Program-made: the position numbers and the translations under genes
Part shown: positions 28,714 through 37,277 of the stretch, in pieces
Layout of the letters: every line of letters starts with the position of its first letter
How positions within the stretch are numbered: position 1 is the first letter of the stretch
Notes under the pieces: generated by a model
What the model saw: only the letters and a program-made list of their open reading frames with translations
What the model was told of the DNA's origin: nothing
The model's database searches: none
From: Variovorax sp.
Lineage (GTDB): Bacteria > Pseudomonadota > Gammaproteobacteria > Burkholderiales > Burkholderiaceae_C
Direction: 5' to 3'
NCBI GenBank assembly: GCA_004210915.1
Contig: SEGS01000010.1
Span: 34,075-98,074 of the forward strand
Length of the DNA stretch: 64,000 nt

Positions 28714-29112
28714 TCAGGGCTTCGTGGTCGGGTTCGTCGTGGCCGCCGGCTGGTTCGTGTTCGGCGGAGCGACAGCCGTCGCGGCCGGCGAGTGGGCGCC
28801 TGCGGCCTCGATGGGCTTCGCGGGCTCGGCCGGCGCGTAGACGAAAGCGCCGGGATCCGTGCAAGCGGGCGTGGGCAGCGCAGCGGGAACCGTCTTGCCG
28901 GCGGCCGCCGCACTGCTGCGGTACTTGGCCGCCACGGCATCCTGCGACTTGCACAACTGGTAGGCGTCGACCTTGCCACTCCACGCGGTGCGCGCTGCAG
29001 TCTCGGCAGCCTTCGCCTTGGCTTCGGGGGATGGCGCGGGCAACTTGGCCAGCGCGCTGGAAGCGGCCAGGCTCAGCGCCAGGGCCGCCAGGGTGAACAG
29101 GGGCTTCTTCAT
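28714..29112 (-). CDS. Small secreted protein of unknown function, end of fdh cluster
   Basis: This 132-residue protein has a clear Sec signal peptide (MKKPLFTLAALALSLAASSALA). The mature part has a helical segment with two widely spaced cysteines (LCKSQ and PACTDPG), then a proline/alanine/threonine-rich low-complexity tail (about residues 90-132). Its ATG overlaps the stop of the formate dehydrogenase gamma subunit by 4 bases, so it is co-expressed with the enzyme. The pair of cysteines could form a disulfide in the periplasm. I do not recognise the family; a periplasmic accessory role is only inferred from position. Confidence 0.75.
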   Translation of the reverse strand: MKKPLFTLAALALSLAASSALAKLPAPSPEAKAKAAETAARTAWSGKVDAYQLCKSQDAVAAKYRSSAAAAGKTVPAALPTPACTDPGAFVYAPAEPAKPIEAAGAHSPAATAVAPPNTNQPAATTNPTTKP

Positions 29113-30326
29113 GTAGGGGCTCCTTCAGCCGTGACCGGTCGCACCGGCGCGGTCGTGGGGTCAGGCGTGCGCTGCGCAGGAATCTTGCCGGCGACGATGT
29201 CGTCGTACCAGTACTCGTGGTGCTCTTTGGCCCAGGTCTCGTCGACATAACCGGTGCGCATCGCCTTGTACGCGCCCTTCATGCCCAGCGTGCCGATGTA
29301 GATGTGGCCCATGATCATGGCCATCATGAACAAGGTCGCCACCCCATGGATCATGTGGGCGACCTGCATTTCGCCGCGCGTGTAGACGAAGCCGGGCAGC
29401 AATTTGTCGAGGAAGAGGCCGGAGCCGATCACGATGCTGCCGAGAAACAGCACGCCGCCCCAGAAGACGGCTTTCTCGCCGGCATTGAAGCGGTGCGATG
29501 GCACTTCCTTGCCGCCGAACAGGCCGCCTGCGCGCATCAGCCACTTCAGGTCGCCGGCGTTGGGCCAGTTGCTCCGGATGAAGGTGAAGATCATGAACAG
29601 CGTCGTCACCACGAACAGCGGGCCCACGAAGTTGTGCACGTTCTTGAGCGCGTAGGTGAGCCATCCGAAGAGCTGGCCGCCGAGGATCGGTCGCAGGAAG
29701 AACTGCCCGAACGCCATGACGATGCCGGAGATCGCCAGCGTCACGAAGGCGATAGCGTTCGACCAGTGCGTGGCACGCTCGAAGGGCGTGAAGCGCTCGA
29801 TCTTGCGACCGGTTTCGGCGCCGTGCAGGCCGATGGGACCGCGCGCGAAATAGAAGATCGCCAGCGCCAGCAGCGTGACGAACAGCAATGCGGCGCCGTA
29901 GGGAATGATCCAGTTGTTGCGCACCTGCCGCCAGGCTTCGCCTGCATTGGTGTAGCTGGAACCGGGGTACTGGACGAAAGGCTGGATCAGGTTCCCTGCC
30001 TCGGGCGCCTGGCTTTTCGGAAGGCTGCTGTAGCCCGTGACACCCTGCCCGACCTGGCGCCACATCGGCGCGTTGTTGCCGGGCTGCACCTTGGCGCGCT
30101 CGCCGTTGGTCTGGTTCAGGTAGTTCGGGTCGGCGCTGGCCTCAGGCTTCACATCGAAGATGTTCTGGCTCTGGATGCCGCCCGTGGATGCCGGTGCCGC
30201 AACTGCTGCCGCAGCCGGTGCCGGCGCGCTTGCTGGCGCTGTCACCGGCGCAGCGGCGTCTTGCGCCACGGCCGAACCAGCGACCCACAGCACGGAACAG
30301 AGCAAAAGATGGAGTGCTTTGCGCAT
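29109..30326 (-). CDS. Formate dehydrogenase gamma subunit (cytochrome b556)
   Basis: The gamma subunit anchors the enzyme and passes electrons via two b haems to quinone. The 405-residue product starts at ATG 30326 with GGAGG on the correct side. It has a signal peptide, a 150-residue extracytoplasmic Ala/Pro-rich N-terminal domain longer than in E. coli FdnI, and then four helices. Haem-ligand histidines are visible in ERATHWSNA, KNVHNFVG, VAHMIHGV and MIMGHIYIG. The N-terminal extension is usual for this proteobacterial FDH group, as far as I know. It follows a lipoprotein gene and overlaps the secreted-protein gene downstream. Confidence 0.93.
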   Translation of the reverse strand: MRKALHLLLCSVLWVAGSAVAQDAAAPVTAPASAPAPAAAAVAAPASTGGIQSQNIFDVKPEASADPNYLNQTNGERAKVQPGNNAPMWRQVGQGVTGYSSLPKSQAPEAGNLIQPFVQYPGSSYTNAGEAWRQVRNNWIIPYGAALLFVTLLALAIFYFARGPIGLHGAETGRKIERFTPFERATHWSNAIAFVTLAISGIVMAFGQFFLRPILGGQLFGWLTYALKNVHNFVGPLFVVTTLFMIFTFIRSNWPNAGDLKWLMRAGGLFGGKEVPSHRFNAGEKAVFWGGVLFLGSIVIGSGLFLDKLLPGFVYTRGEMQVAHMIHGVATLFMMAMIMGHIYIGTLGMKGAYKAMRTGYVDETWAKEHHEYWYDDIVAGKIPAQRTPDPTTAPVRPVTAEGAPT

Positions 30327-30337
30327 GCGGCCTCCGG

Positions 30338-30583
30338 TCACTTGTCTCTGTTGTATTCGTTCTGCCCGCTCTGGGCCCGGACCTTCAGCTGCTGTTGCCA
30401 CGCCATCTTGTCGCCCACCTTCCAGCCCGGTGCGGTGAACACCGTGCCGGTATCGGGTTGCGTCCCCGTGCCGCTCCACGGGGCCGTGTCGTACTTCACG
30501 CCCTGGGCATTGGTCTGCGGCTTTTCGGTACAGGCGGCCAGCACAGCGACCGCGGCCAGAAGGATGAAGGTGGCGCGCTTCAT
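30338..30583 (-). CDS. Small lipoprotein in fdh cluster
   Basis: This 81-residue protein has a lipobox: LLAAVAVLAAC, with the lipidated cysteine at residue 18. The mature 63 residues are polar, with a WSGTGTQPDTGTVF segment and a basic helix near the end. It lies between the beta and gamma subunit genes with gaps of 7 and 11 bases, so it is part of the same transcript. It should be anchored at the inner or outer membrane facing the periplasm, where the FDH catalytic subunits also sit. The role is unknown; assembly or stability of the complex is possible. Confidence 0.85.
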   Translation of the reverse strand: MKRATFILLAAVAVLAACTEKPQTNAQGVKYDTAPWSGTGTQPDTGTVFTAPGWKVGDKMAWQQQLKVRAQSGQNEYNRDK

Positions 30584-30590
30584 GGCTGCC

Positions 30591-31208
30591 TCACTTCGTA
30601 CCTGGCGCAGGCGCGCCGGCTTGCTGCGAACCGTAGGCGGTGCCCCAGCCCCAGACTTCAGCGCCCTTGCCGCGCGCTACCACGCGGGTGCGGAAGATGT
30701 CGGCGACGACATCGCCGTCGCCAGCCAGGAGCGCCTTGGTCGAGCACATCTCGGCGCAGGCCGGCAGCTTGCCTTCGGCCAGGCGATTGCGGCCGTATTT
30801 TTCGAACTCGGCTTCGGAGCCGCTGGCTTCAGGACCGCCGGCGCAGAAGGTGCACTTGTCCATCTTGCCGCGCACGCCGAACGTGCCTTGCGACGGAAAC
30901 TGCGGCGCGCCGAACGGGCAGGCGTAGGAGCAGTAGCCGCAGCCGATGCAGACGTCCTTGTCGTGCAGCACCACGCCCTCTTCGGTGCGATAGAAGCACT
31001 GGACCGGGCACACGGCCATGCAGGGCGCATCGGAGCAGTGCATGCAGGCGACCGAGATCGACTTCTCGCCCGGGACGCCATCGTTCAGCGTGACCACGCG
31101 GCGGCGGTTCACGCCCCACGGCACTTCGTTCTCGTTCTTGCAGGCGGTGACGCAGCCGTTGCATTCGATGCAGCGTTCGGAATCACAGACAAATTTCATG
31201 CGTGCCAT
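30591..31208 (-). CDS. fdh3B: Formate dehydrogenase beta (FDH3-type) iron-sulfur subunit
   Basis: The beta subunit relays electrons between the molybdenum/tungsten subunit and cytochrome b. In 205 residues it has four [4Fe-4S] motifs: CIECNGCVTAC near residue 14, CMHCSDAPCMAVCP, CIGCGYCSYACP, and CTFC with a partner CAEMC towards the C-terminus. It is shorter than E. coli FdnH because it lacks the C-terminal membrane helix, a feature of FDH3-type subunits. It begins 9 bases after the alpha subunit. No Tat signal is present, so it should be exported bound to the alpha subunit. Confidence 0.95.
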   Translation of the reverse strand: MARMKFVCDSERCIECNGCVTACKNENEVPWGVNRRRVVTLNDGVPGEKSISVACMHCSDAPCMAVCPVQCFYRTEEGVVLHDKDVCIGCGYCSYACPFGAPQFPSQGTFGVRGKMDKCTFCAGGPEASGSEAEFEKYGRNRLAEGKLPACAEMCSTKALLAGDGDVVADIFRTRVVARGKGAEVWGWGTAYGSQQAGAPAPGTK

Positions 31209-31217
31209 CGTGTCTCC

Positions 31218-34196
31218 TTAGGCTTTCTCGACGTTGCAGATCGTCGTCTTGGTTTCCTGCATCATCGTCACGCTGTCGTAGCCGTAGGTGGTCGATGTGT
31301 TGATCGCTTCGCCACGCACCACCGGGTGCGCACCGGCCGGGTAGTAGGCCAGCATGTCCTGGCCCTGCCAGTGACCCGAGAAGTGGAAGGGCATGAACAC
31401 CGTGTCCGGCCCCACGCGCTCGGTGACCAGCGCCTGCACGTTGAGCTTGGCGCCCGTGGGCGTGTGCACCCATGCGCGCCCGCCATTGACGATGCCCTTC
31501 TCGGCCGCCACCTTGGGGTTGATCTCGATGAACATCTCCTGCTGCAGCTCGGCCAGCCAGGGGTTCGAGCGGGTTTCTTCGCCGCCACCTTCGTACTCGA
31601 CGAGCCGGCCCGAGGTCATGATCAGCGGGAATTTCTCCGCGACCTTGTCCGCGATGTTCTTCTGCTGCACGCTCTTGTAGAGCGTGGGCAGACGCCAGAA
31701 GGCCATCTTGTCGTCGTGCGTCGGGTACTTGGCCATCAGGTCGGGGCGCGTGCCATAGAGGGGCTCGCGATGCTGCGGAATCGCATCCGGGAAGTTCCAC
31801 ACCAGCGCGCGCGCCTTTGCGTTGCCGAACGGATGGCAGCCGTGGTTCTTCATGAACACGCGGATCATCCCGCCCGAGCTGTCGGTCTTCCAGTTCTTGC
31901 CTTCGGCCTTCGGCTTTTCGGCGTCGGTGAGCTCGTCCCACCAGCCCAGCTTCTTGAGGAGCAAGTGATCGAGCTCGGGGTAGCCGGTGGTGATGTCGGC
32001 CCCGACCGAATGCGAGCCGTCTTCGGCCAGCAGGTTCTGGCCATCGCGTTCCACGCCGAAGTTCGCGCGGAAATTGCCGCCGCCGTCCATCACATGCTTG
32101 GAGGTGTCGTAGAGATTGGGCGAGCCCGGGTGCTTGAATTCCGGCGTGCCCCAGCACGGCCACGGCAGGCCGAAGTAGTCGCCCGCCAGGTCATAACCGT
32201 TGACCTTGTCCTTGACCGAACCCTTGGCCTTGAGCGTCTTGACGTCGAACGCGCCCATGTTGCGCATGTGCGCCTGCAGCCGCTCGGGGCTCTGGCCGGT
32301 GTACCCGATGGTCCAGACGCAACGGTTCATCTCGCGCAGGATGTCGTCGGGCACGGGCTCGTCCATGCCCTTGACCTTCTGCATCTTGTAGTTCTTGGAG
32401 AGTTCCTTGCCGAAGCCCAGCCGGTCGGCGAACTGCTGCATGATCATGTGGTCGCTGCGGCTCTCCCACAACGGCTCGATCACCTTCTCGCGCCATTGCA
32501 GCGAGCGGTTCGATGCGGTGCACGAACCGCTGGTCTCGAACTGCGTGCAGGCCGGCAGAAGGTAGACCGCGCGGTTCGGGTTCTGGTCTTCAGCGCGGCC
32601 CGGCATCGCGGCCATCGCGGCCGTGGCCGACGGATACGGATCGACCACCACCAGCAAATCGAGCTTGTCCATCGCCCGCTTCATCTCCAGACCGCGCGTC
32701 TGCGAGTTGGGTGCATGGCCCCAGTAGAAGACGCCGCGCAGGTTCGAATCCTGGTCGATCAACTCATTCTTCTCGAGCACGCCGTCGATCCAGCGCGACA
32801 CCGTGATGCCCGGCTTGCTCATCATCGCGGGCGACGAGAACTGCTTCTTGATCCACTCGAAGTCCACGCCCCAGGTGGCAGCGAAGTGCTTCCAGGAGCC
32901 TTCGGCCAAGCCGTAGTAGCCGGGCAGCGAATCGGGGTTCGGACCCACGTCGGTTGCGCCCTGCACGTTGTCGTGGCCGCGGAAGATGTTGGTGCCACCG
33001 CCCGACTTGCCGACATTGCCGAGGGCCAGTTGCAGGATGCACGACGCCCGCACCATCGCGTTGCCGATGGTGTGCTGCGTCTGGCCCATGCACCAGACGA
33101 TGGTGCCGGGGCGGTTTTCGTTGAGCCAGGTCGCGACCTTGAGCACCTGCGCCTCTTTCACGCCGCAAGCCTCTTCGACCTTGTCCGGTGTCCACTTGGC
33201 CAACACGTCTTCGCGCACCTTTTCCATGCCGAAAACGCGGTCGTTGATGTAGCGCTTGTCTTCCCAGCCGTTCTTGAAGATGTGGAATAGCACGCCGAAG
33301 AGGAAGGGGATGTCAGAGCCCGAGCGGATGCGCACGTACTCGTCAGCCTTGGCCGCGGTCCGCGTGAAGCGGGGGTCGACCACGATCATCTTGCAGCCGT
33401 TTTCCTTGGCATGCAGCATGTGCAGCATGCTCACCGGATGGGCTTCGGCAGCGTTCGAACCGATGTACAGCGCCACCTTCGAATTGCGCATGTCGTTGTA
33501 CGAATTCGTCATGGCGCCGTAGCCCCATGTGTTCGCAACGCCGGCGACCGTGGTCGAGTGGCAGATGCGCGCCTGGTGGTCGCAGTTGTTGGAGCCGAAG
33601 AAGCTCACGAACTTGCGCATCAGGTACGCCTGCTCGTTGCTGTGCTTGCTCGAGCCGATCCAGTAGACCGAGTCGGGGCCGCTGGCTTGGCGCAGGTCCT
33701 TGAGCTTGGCGGTGATCTCGTCGAGCGCCGTGTCCCAGCTGATGCGCTCGTACTTGCCGTTGACCAGCTTCATCGGGTAGCGCAGGCGGTACTCGCCGTG
33801 GCCGTGCTCGCGCAGCGCGGCGCCCTTGGCGCAATGCGCGCCGAGGTTGATCGGGGAATCGAACACCGGCTCCTGCCGCACCCACACGCCGTTCTCGACG
33901 ATGGCATCGGAGGCGCAGCCCACCGAGCAGTGCGAACAGATCGTGCGCTTGACTTCCACCTTGCCGGCGCCGATGGCGGTCGGCCGGTTATCGGCCGCGC
34001 CAGCCTTGCGCATGAGCGTCAGCTGCCCGGCGGCGAGCCCGACGCCGACACCCAGGCCCGAGCGGCGCAGGAAGCTGCGTCGGTCCATGGTCGGCAGGGC
34101 ATTCGACAGGCCGCGGCGCAGGCTGTGAACGAAAGGAGACGATTCGGTGCTCGCGCGATCGCGCACAGCGCCCGTGCTTTTGCGGGTCAACAACAT
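31218..34196 (-). CDS. fdhA: Formate dehydrogenase catalytic alpha subunit (Cys enzyme)
   Basis: This 992-residue molybdopterin enzyme oxidises formate to CO2 on the periplasmic side. A Tat signal DRRSFLRRSG lies at 38-47, after a 36-residue pre-sequence; ATG at residue 37 is an alternative start. The N-terminal [4Fe-4S] cluster is bound by C87, C90, C94 and C122. The metal ligand is C212, in HQARICHSTTV, where E. coli FdnG has selenocysteine. No in-frame UGA is needed. The C-terminal MopB-binding domain is complete. Co-encoded are beta and gamma subunits, a TorD-type chaperone, a small Tat protein and, nearby, FdhD, which sulfurates the cofactor. Confidence 0.96.
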   Translation of the reverse strand: MLLTRKSTGAVRDRASTESSPFVHSLRRGLSNALPTMDRRSFLRRSGLGVGVGLAAGQLTLMRKAGAADNRPTAIGAGKVEVKRTICSHCSVGCASDAIVENGVWVRQEPVFDSPINLGAHCAKGAALREHGHGEYRLRYPMKLVNGKYERISWDTALDEITAKLKDLRQASGPDSVYWIGSSKHSNEQAYLMRKFVSFFGSNNCDHQARICHSTTVAGVANTWGYGAMTNSYNDMRNSKVALYIGSNAAEAHPVSMLHMLHAKENGCKMIVVDPRFTRTAAKADEYVRIRSGSDIPFLFGVLFHIFKNGWEDKRYINDRVFGMEKVREDVLAKWTPDKVEEACGVKEAQVLKVATWLNENRPGTIVWCMGQTQHTIGNAMVRASCILQLALGNVGKSGGGTNIFRGHDNVQGATDVGPNPDSLPGYYGLAEGSWKHFAATWGVDFEWIKKQFSSPAMMSKPGITVSRWIDGVLEKNELIDQDSNLRGVFYWGHAPNSQTRGLEMKRAMDKLDLLVVVDPYPSATAAMAAMPGRAEDQNPNRAVYLLPACTQFETSGSCTASNRSLQWREKVIEPLWESRSDHMIMQQFADRLGFGKELSKNYKMQKVKGMDEPVPDDILREMNRCVWTIGYTGQSPERLQAHMRNMGAFDVKTLKAKGSVKDKVNGYDLAGDYFGLPWPCWGTPEFKHPGSPNLYDTSKHVMDGGGNFRANFGVERDGQNLLAEDGSHSVGADITTGYPELDHLLLKKLGWWDELTDAEKPKAEGKNWKTDSSGGMIRVFMKNHGCHPFGNAKARALVWNFPDAIPQHREPLYGTRPDLMAKYPTHDDKMAFWRLPTLYKSVQQKNIADKVAEKFPLIMTSGRLVEYEGGGEETRSNPWLAELQQEMFIEINPKVAAEKGIVNGGRAWVHTPTGAKLNVQALVTERVGPDTVFMPFHFSGHWQGQDMLAYYPAGAHPVVRGEAINTSTTYGYDSVTMMQETKTTICNVEKA

Positions 34197-34209
34197 GGGG
34201 GTCCCGTCC

Positions 34210-34437
34210 TCAGGCCGAAGTGGTTCGGTAGTAGTGCTTGACGTGCTCGCTCAGCGAGTACCCGCCGCCCTTTTCCGGCGGCGGTTTCAGCGCGGGTGCG
34301 GCGGCCACGGCGGACGGCGCATCGACGATCTTGGGCAACACCGCGACGGCAGTGGCTGCGGCGCCGACGGCGGCAGCACCGGCAAAAAAGCGGCGGCGGG
34401 ACGCCGGCATGGGTCCGGCGGATTGGCTGTCCTGCAT
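34210..34437 (-). CDS. Small twin-arginine signal protein of formate dehydrogenase cluster
   Basis: This 75-residue protein starts at ATG 34437, 8 bases after CTGGAG. A twin-arginine motif (ASRRRFFAGAAAVGAAA) is followed by a 35-residue polar stretch that ends in EHVKHYYRTTSA. It lies 13 bases upstream of the alpha subunit gene. Small Tat proteins of this kind are commonly placed next to such formate dehydrogenases; their job is not established, and they may guide export or assembly. It is too small to be an enzyme. The frame upstream of the ATG is not protein-like. Confidence 0.82.
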   Translation of the reverse strand: MQDSQSAGPMPASRRRFFAGAAAVGAAATAVAVLPKIVDAPSAVAAAPALKPPPEKGGGYSLSEHVKHYYRTTSA

Positions 34438-34542
34438 ATCAACTCCAGGAGTGGCTGGGCGAAAACCAGATATGAACTGATTTACATACGTTTGGATACT
34501 AGTCGAGACCCGTAGATGGCCTCGAGACAATGCCCCGCAGTT

Positions 34543-35160
34543 TCAGTCCAGCATGTCGAAGCCCTGTGCCTCGACCTGCGCAAATGCGGCAGTGAAAGCG
34601 GCCAGCGCCGCGTAGAAGCGGGCCTTGGGATGCACCGCGACGGCGTCGCACATCGTCGGCAGCCAGGTCTGCAAGTGCGCGGCGAAGAAGCGCTGCTGCT
34701 GCGTGAGATTGGCCACTTCGACGTCGTCCCCCGCGATCAGGTAGCGCATCACCTCGAACAGGCAGGCGACGTGGTCCTCGGTTTCGGAGACGGATTCGTC
34801 GCGCGCCAGCCCCAGCTTTGCCAGGTCGGTGCGCAGTTGCGCGACCGGCTTGTCGTTGAGAAAGCCGCTCAGGTAGTGCGAGCCGAACAGGTAGATCTCG
34901 GGCTTGCCCATGCCGCCGAAGAGCGCGTCGTACTCGGCGGCGGCGGCGGCCAGCGTGGTCTCGCGCGCCACGCCGACCAGTTGCCGCCACGGCTCTTCAA
35001 GGAAGGCGCCAGCGGCCGGCGCTTCGGTCGGGGCGACGCTGAAGGCGTCGAGCAACCCGGCATCGGGCGCGGCGTACCAGAGCCGGGCCAGCAGGCCGTA
35101 AAGCTCGGCGCGGGCCACCTCTTCGTCGAGGGCGGTGGAAATCGGTGGCGACTCTCTCAT
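34543..35160 (-). CDS. TorD/DmsD-family molybdoenzyme chaperone
   Basis: TorD-type chaperones bind the signal peptide or apo-form of Tat-exported molybdoenzymes until the cofactor is loaded. The 205-residue, largely helical protein starts at ATG 35158-35160, overlapping the polyferredoxin stop by 4 bases. It has the family pattern RAELYGLLARLWYAAPD at the start, an acidic EYDALFGG region, and SETEDHVACLFEVM, close to the E(P/T)xDH core. The natural client is the alpha subunit encoded two genes downstream. The open frame continuing upstream of this ATG is a shadow of the polyferredoxin gene. Confidence 0.9.
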   Translation of the reverse strand: MRESPPISTALDEEVARAELYGLLARLWYAAPDAGLLDAFSVAPTEAPAAGAFLEEPWRQLVGVARETTLAAAAAEYDALFGGMGKPEIYLFGSHYLSGFLNDKPVAQLRTDLAKLGLARDESVSETEDHVACLFEVMRYLIAGDDVEVANLTQQQRFFAAHLQTWLPTMCDAVAVHPKARFYAALAAFTAAFAQVEAQGFDMLD

Positions 35161-37277
35161 AGCTGGGTGATCTTCATTTCGTTCTGCGCGCTGTACAGGT
35201 CGATGACCCGGCAGTCGCTGCACATCTTCAAACGCTCGAGCGCCTCGCCCTGGAACATCGCATGGCCGGCCAGCTTGCCGAGCATGGCCTCGATCGCTTT
35301 CTGCGTGCCGAAGGGCTTGCTGCAACGGATGCAGGCCCAGGGCTTGGCCTCGTTGAGCACCACATGCTGTTTGCGTTCGGGCGAGGCGAGCAAGCGCGAG
35401 ACCAGCGCGATGGCGTCTTCGGGGCACGTCGTCGCGCACAGGCCGCACTGCACGCAGTTCTTTTCGATGAAGCGCAGTTGCGGGGCGTTCTGGTTGTCGA
35501 GCAGCGCGCTCGACGGGCAGGCGCTGACGCACGCCAGGCACAGCGTGCAGGTGTCCTTGTTGACCGTGATGCCGCCGAAGGGCGATGCCGCGGGAAGCGG
35601 GATCGCCAGCGCGGCATCGGGGGTCGTGAGCGCGGGCGCCTGCTCCATCAGGTGGTCGAGCGTCATCTCGAGCGTGCTGCGCTTCTCGGCGCTGACCGCA
35701 AAGCGCGCCACCGTCGCGGGCACGCGCTGCTGCGTGCCGCGCAAAGCGCCCAGCGCCGTGTCGAGCGTGGCGGGCTCGCTCGCGCGAATCAGCTGGAAGT
35801 GCGTGCCCGCGTAGCCAAGGCCGCGCAGCAGCGCTTCAGCCACGTCCATCTGCCGCTGCAGCGCATCGAGGTACTGCGGCGCTTCTTCACCCGTCGTCAG
35901 CACCACGACCTGCTTCGCGCCGAAGGCGATGGCGCCCAGCCACAGGTCGATGCCGGTGCTGGCCACATGCATCAGCGCCACCGGCATCACGTTCGCCGGC
36001 ACACCCTGCGCGCGGCCGAGTTGTGCAGCGCGGCCGAGTTGTTCGATCAGCGCCTGGCCGGCCTCCTCGCCGTGCAGCAGGAGCGTCGCGTCGCGCCCGC
36101 CCGCGGCCGCGTAGGTCGACAGCAGCGTGCGCCACTTGCGGCCCTGCTCGGGCGCGCGCGGGTAGGTGTAGCCGAGCGCGCCGGTCGGGCAGACGGTGGT
36201 GCAGGCGCCGCAGCCCACGCAGAGATTCGGGTTGACGACGATGCGCTGACGCGCCGGTTCGCTGGTGATGGCATGGGCCGAGCAGACCTCGACGCAGGCA
36301 TTGCAGCCCACCACCTCGTTGCGGCTGTGCGCGCAGAGCTTCTGCTTGTAGTCGAAGAACTTCGGCTTCTCGAACTCGCCGACCATCTCGCGCAGGCGCA
36401 ACACCGTCTGCAGGCCCTCGGCCTGCGCCAGACCACCCGCGACATGGAAGTAGCCTTGCGGCGGCGCGTGCCAGTCGATCAGCGGCGCGGCGTTCAGGTC
36501 GAGCACCAGGTCGAAGCTCGCATCGAGCGCTTGCGGCGCGCGCGCGAAGTCGATGGCGCCGGCCACGCTGCAGGCCTGCTCGATGGCGCGCTGCGAGCGG
36601 ACCTTCGCGCGGTCCACCTGGTAGTCCAACCCGACCGCGCCTTCCGGGCTGGCCGCGACGCAGGCGTTGCAGCGCGTGCACAGGTCGAGGTCGATCGGGT
36701 TGTCGCGCGTCCAGCGCAGCGTGAAGGCGCCGAGCCAGCCCGAGAGCACCGGCGTGCCGCCCGCCATCACAGGCCAGCGGCGTTCCTGCGCGCCGCCCCT
36801 GGCGCCCGGCCCGGTCGAGAAGATGCTGACGTCCAGCGAATCGCCCAGCAGCGCGGCGGCCTGCTCGGCCGCGTCGAGCGGACCGACGATCAGGACCCGG
36901 CCGGCGCTGCGGTATGTGACCGTCGCGACCGGCTCGGGCTCCGGCAAGCCGGCTGCGGCCAGCAGCGCGGCGATCTTCGGCATCGCGCTCTTCGCGTCGC
37001 GGCTCCAGCCGCCGGTCTCGCGGATATTGACGAAGCGGATCGGCGAAGTGGCGCCTTCGGTCTCGGCGGCCAGTTCGGTGAACAGCCGCCGCTCCTGCGT
37101 GCAGGCCACGACCACGTCGTCGCCGGAGCGCACCGCGCGCTGGAATGCCGGCGCTTCGCGGCGGCACAGCGTGCTGTGGAGTGGGAGTTCTTTTTGGTCG
37201 TCAGCCAGCGCCTTCCCGATCGCTTTCGGATCGAGGGGCATGGTCTGGTTGCAGTCGCAGATCAGCGTGGTGGTCAT
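35157..37277 (-). CDS. Multi-cluster 4Fe-4S ferredoxin-type protein of fdh cluster
   Basis: This 706-residue soluble iron-sulfur protein starts at ATG 37277 (MTTTLICDCNQTMPLDP). It has five ferredoxin-like cysteine clusters plus isolated pairs: CTRCNAC in the first half, CNACVEVC, CVGCGACTTVCP, CTLCLACVSACP and CVQCGLCATTCP, ending with CIRC. The first, CTRCNACVAAS, lacks the usual fourth CP and has Ser instead. A Rossmann-like segment between clusters suggests a redox-partner domain. It lies between DUF3306 and TorD genes, so it probably delivers or accepts electrons during FDH maturation or connects FDH to another carrier. The exact role is unknown. Confidence 0.85.
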   Translation of the reverse strand: MTTTLICDCNQTMPLDPKAIGKALADDQKELPLHSTLCRREAPAFQRAVRSGDDVVVACTQERRLFTELAAETEGATSPIRFVNIRETGGWSRDAKSAMPKIAALLAAAGLPEPEPVATVTYRSAGRVLIVGPLDAAEQAAALLGDSLDVSIFSTGPGARGGAQERRWPVMAGGTPVLSGWLGAFTLRWTRDNPIDLDLCTRCNACVAASPEGAVGLDYQVDRAKVRSQRAIEQACSVAGAIDFARAPQALDASFDLVLDLNAAPLIDWHAPPQGYFHVAGGLAQAEGLQTVLRLREMVGEFEKPKFFDYKQKLCAHSRNEVVGCNACVEVCSAHAITSEPARQRIVVNPNLCVGCGACTTVCPTGALGYTYPRAPEQGRKWRTLLSTYAAAGGRDATLLLHGEEAGQALIEQLGRAAQLGRAQGVPANVMPVALMHVASTGIDLWLGAIAFGAKQVVVLTTGEEAPQYLDALQRQMDVAEALLRGLGYAGTHFQLIRASEPATLDTALGALRGTQQRVPATVARFAVSAEKRSTLEMTLDHLMEQAPALTTPDAALAIPLPAASPFGGITVNKDTCTLCLACVSACPSSALLDNQNAPQLRFIEKNCVQCGLCATTCPEDAIALVSRLLASPERKQHVVLNEAKPWACIRCSKPFGTQKAIEAMLGKLAGHAMFQGEALERLKMCSDCRVIDLYSAQNEMKITQL

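Noticed and set aside
29217..33290. 1357-codon plus-strand open frame antisense to the formate dehydrogenase genes
   Set aside because: It is antisense to fdhA, beta and gamma, whose motifs and Tat/Sec signals are clear. Its protein is His/Arg/Val-rich without any domain, the typical shadow in high-GC DNA.
31218..34196. Selenocysteine (in-frame UGA) in fdhA
   Set aside because: The metal-ligand codon encodes cysteine (C212) and the frame has no internal UGA.
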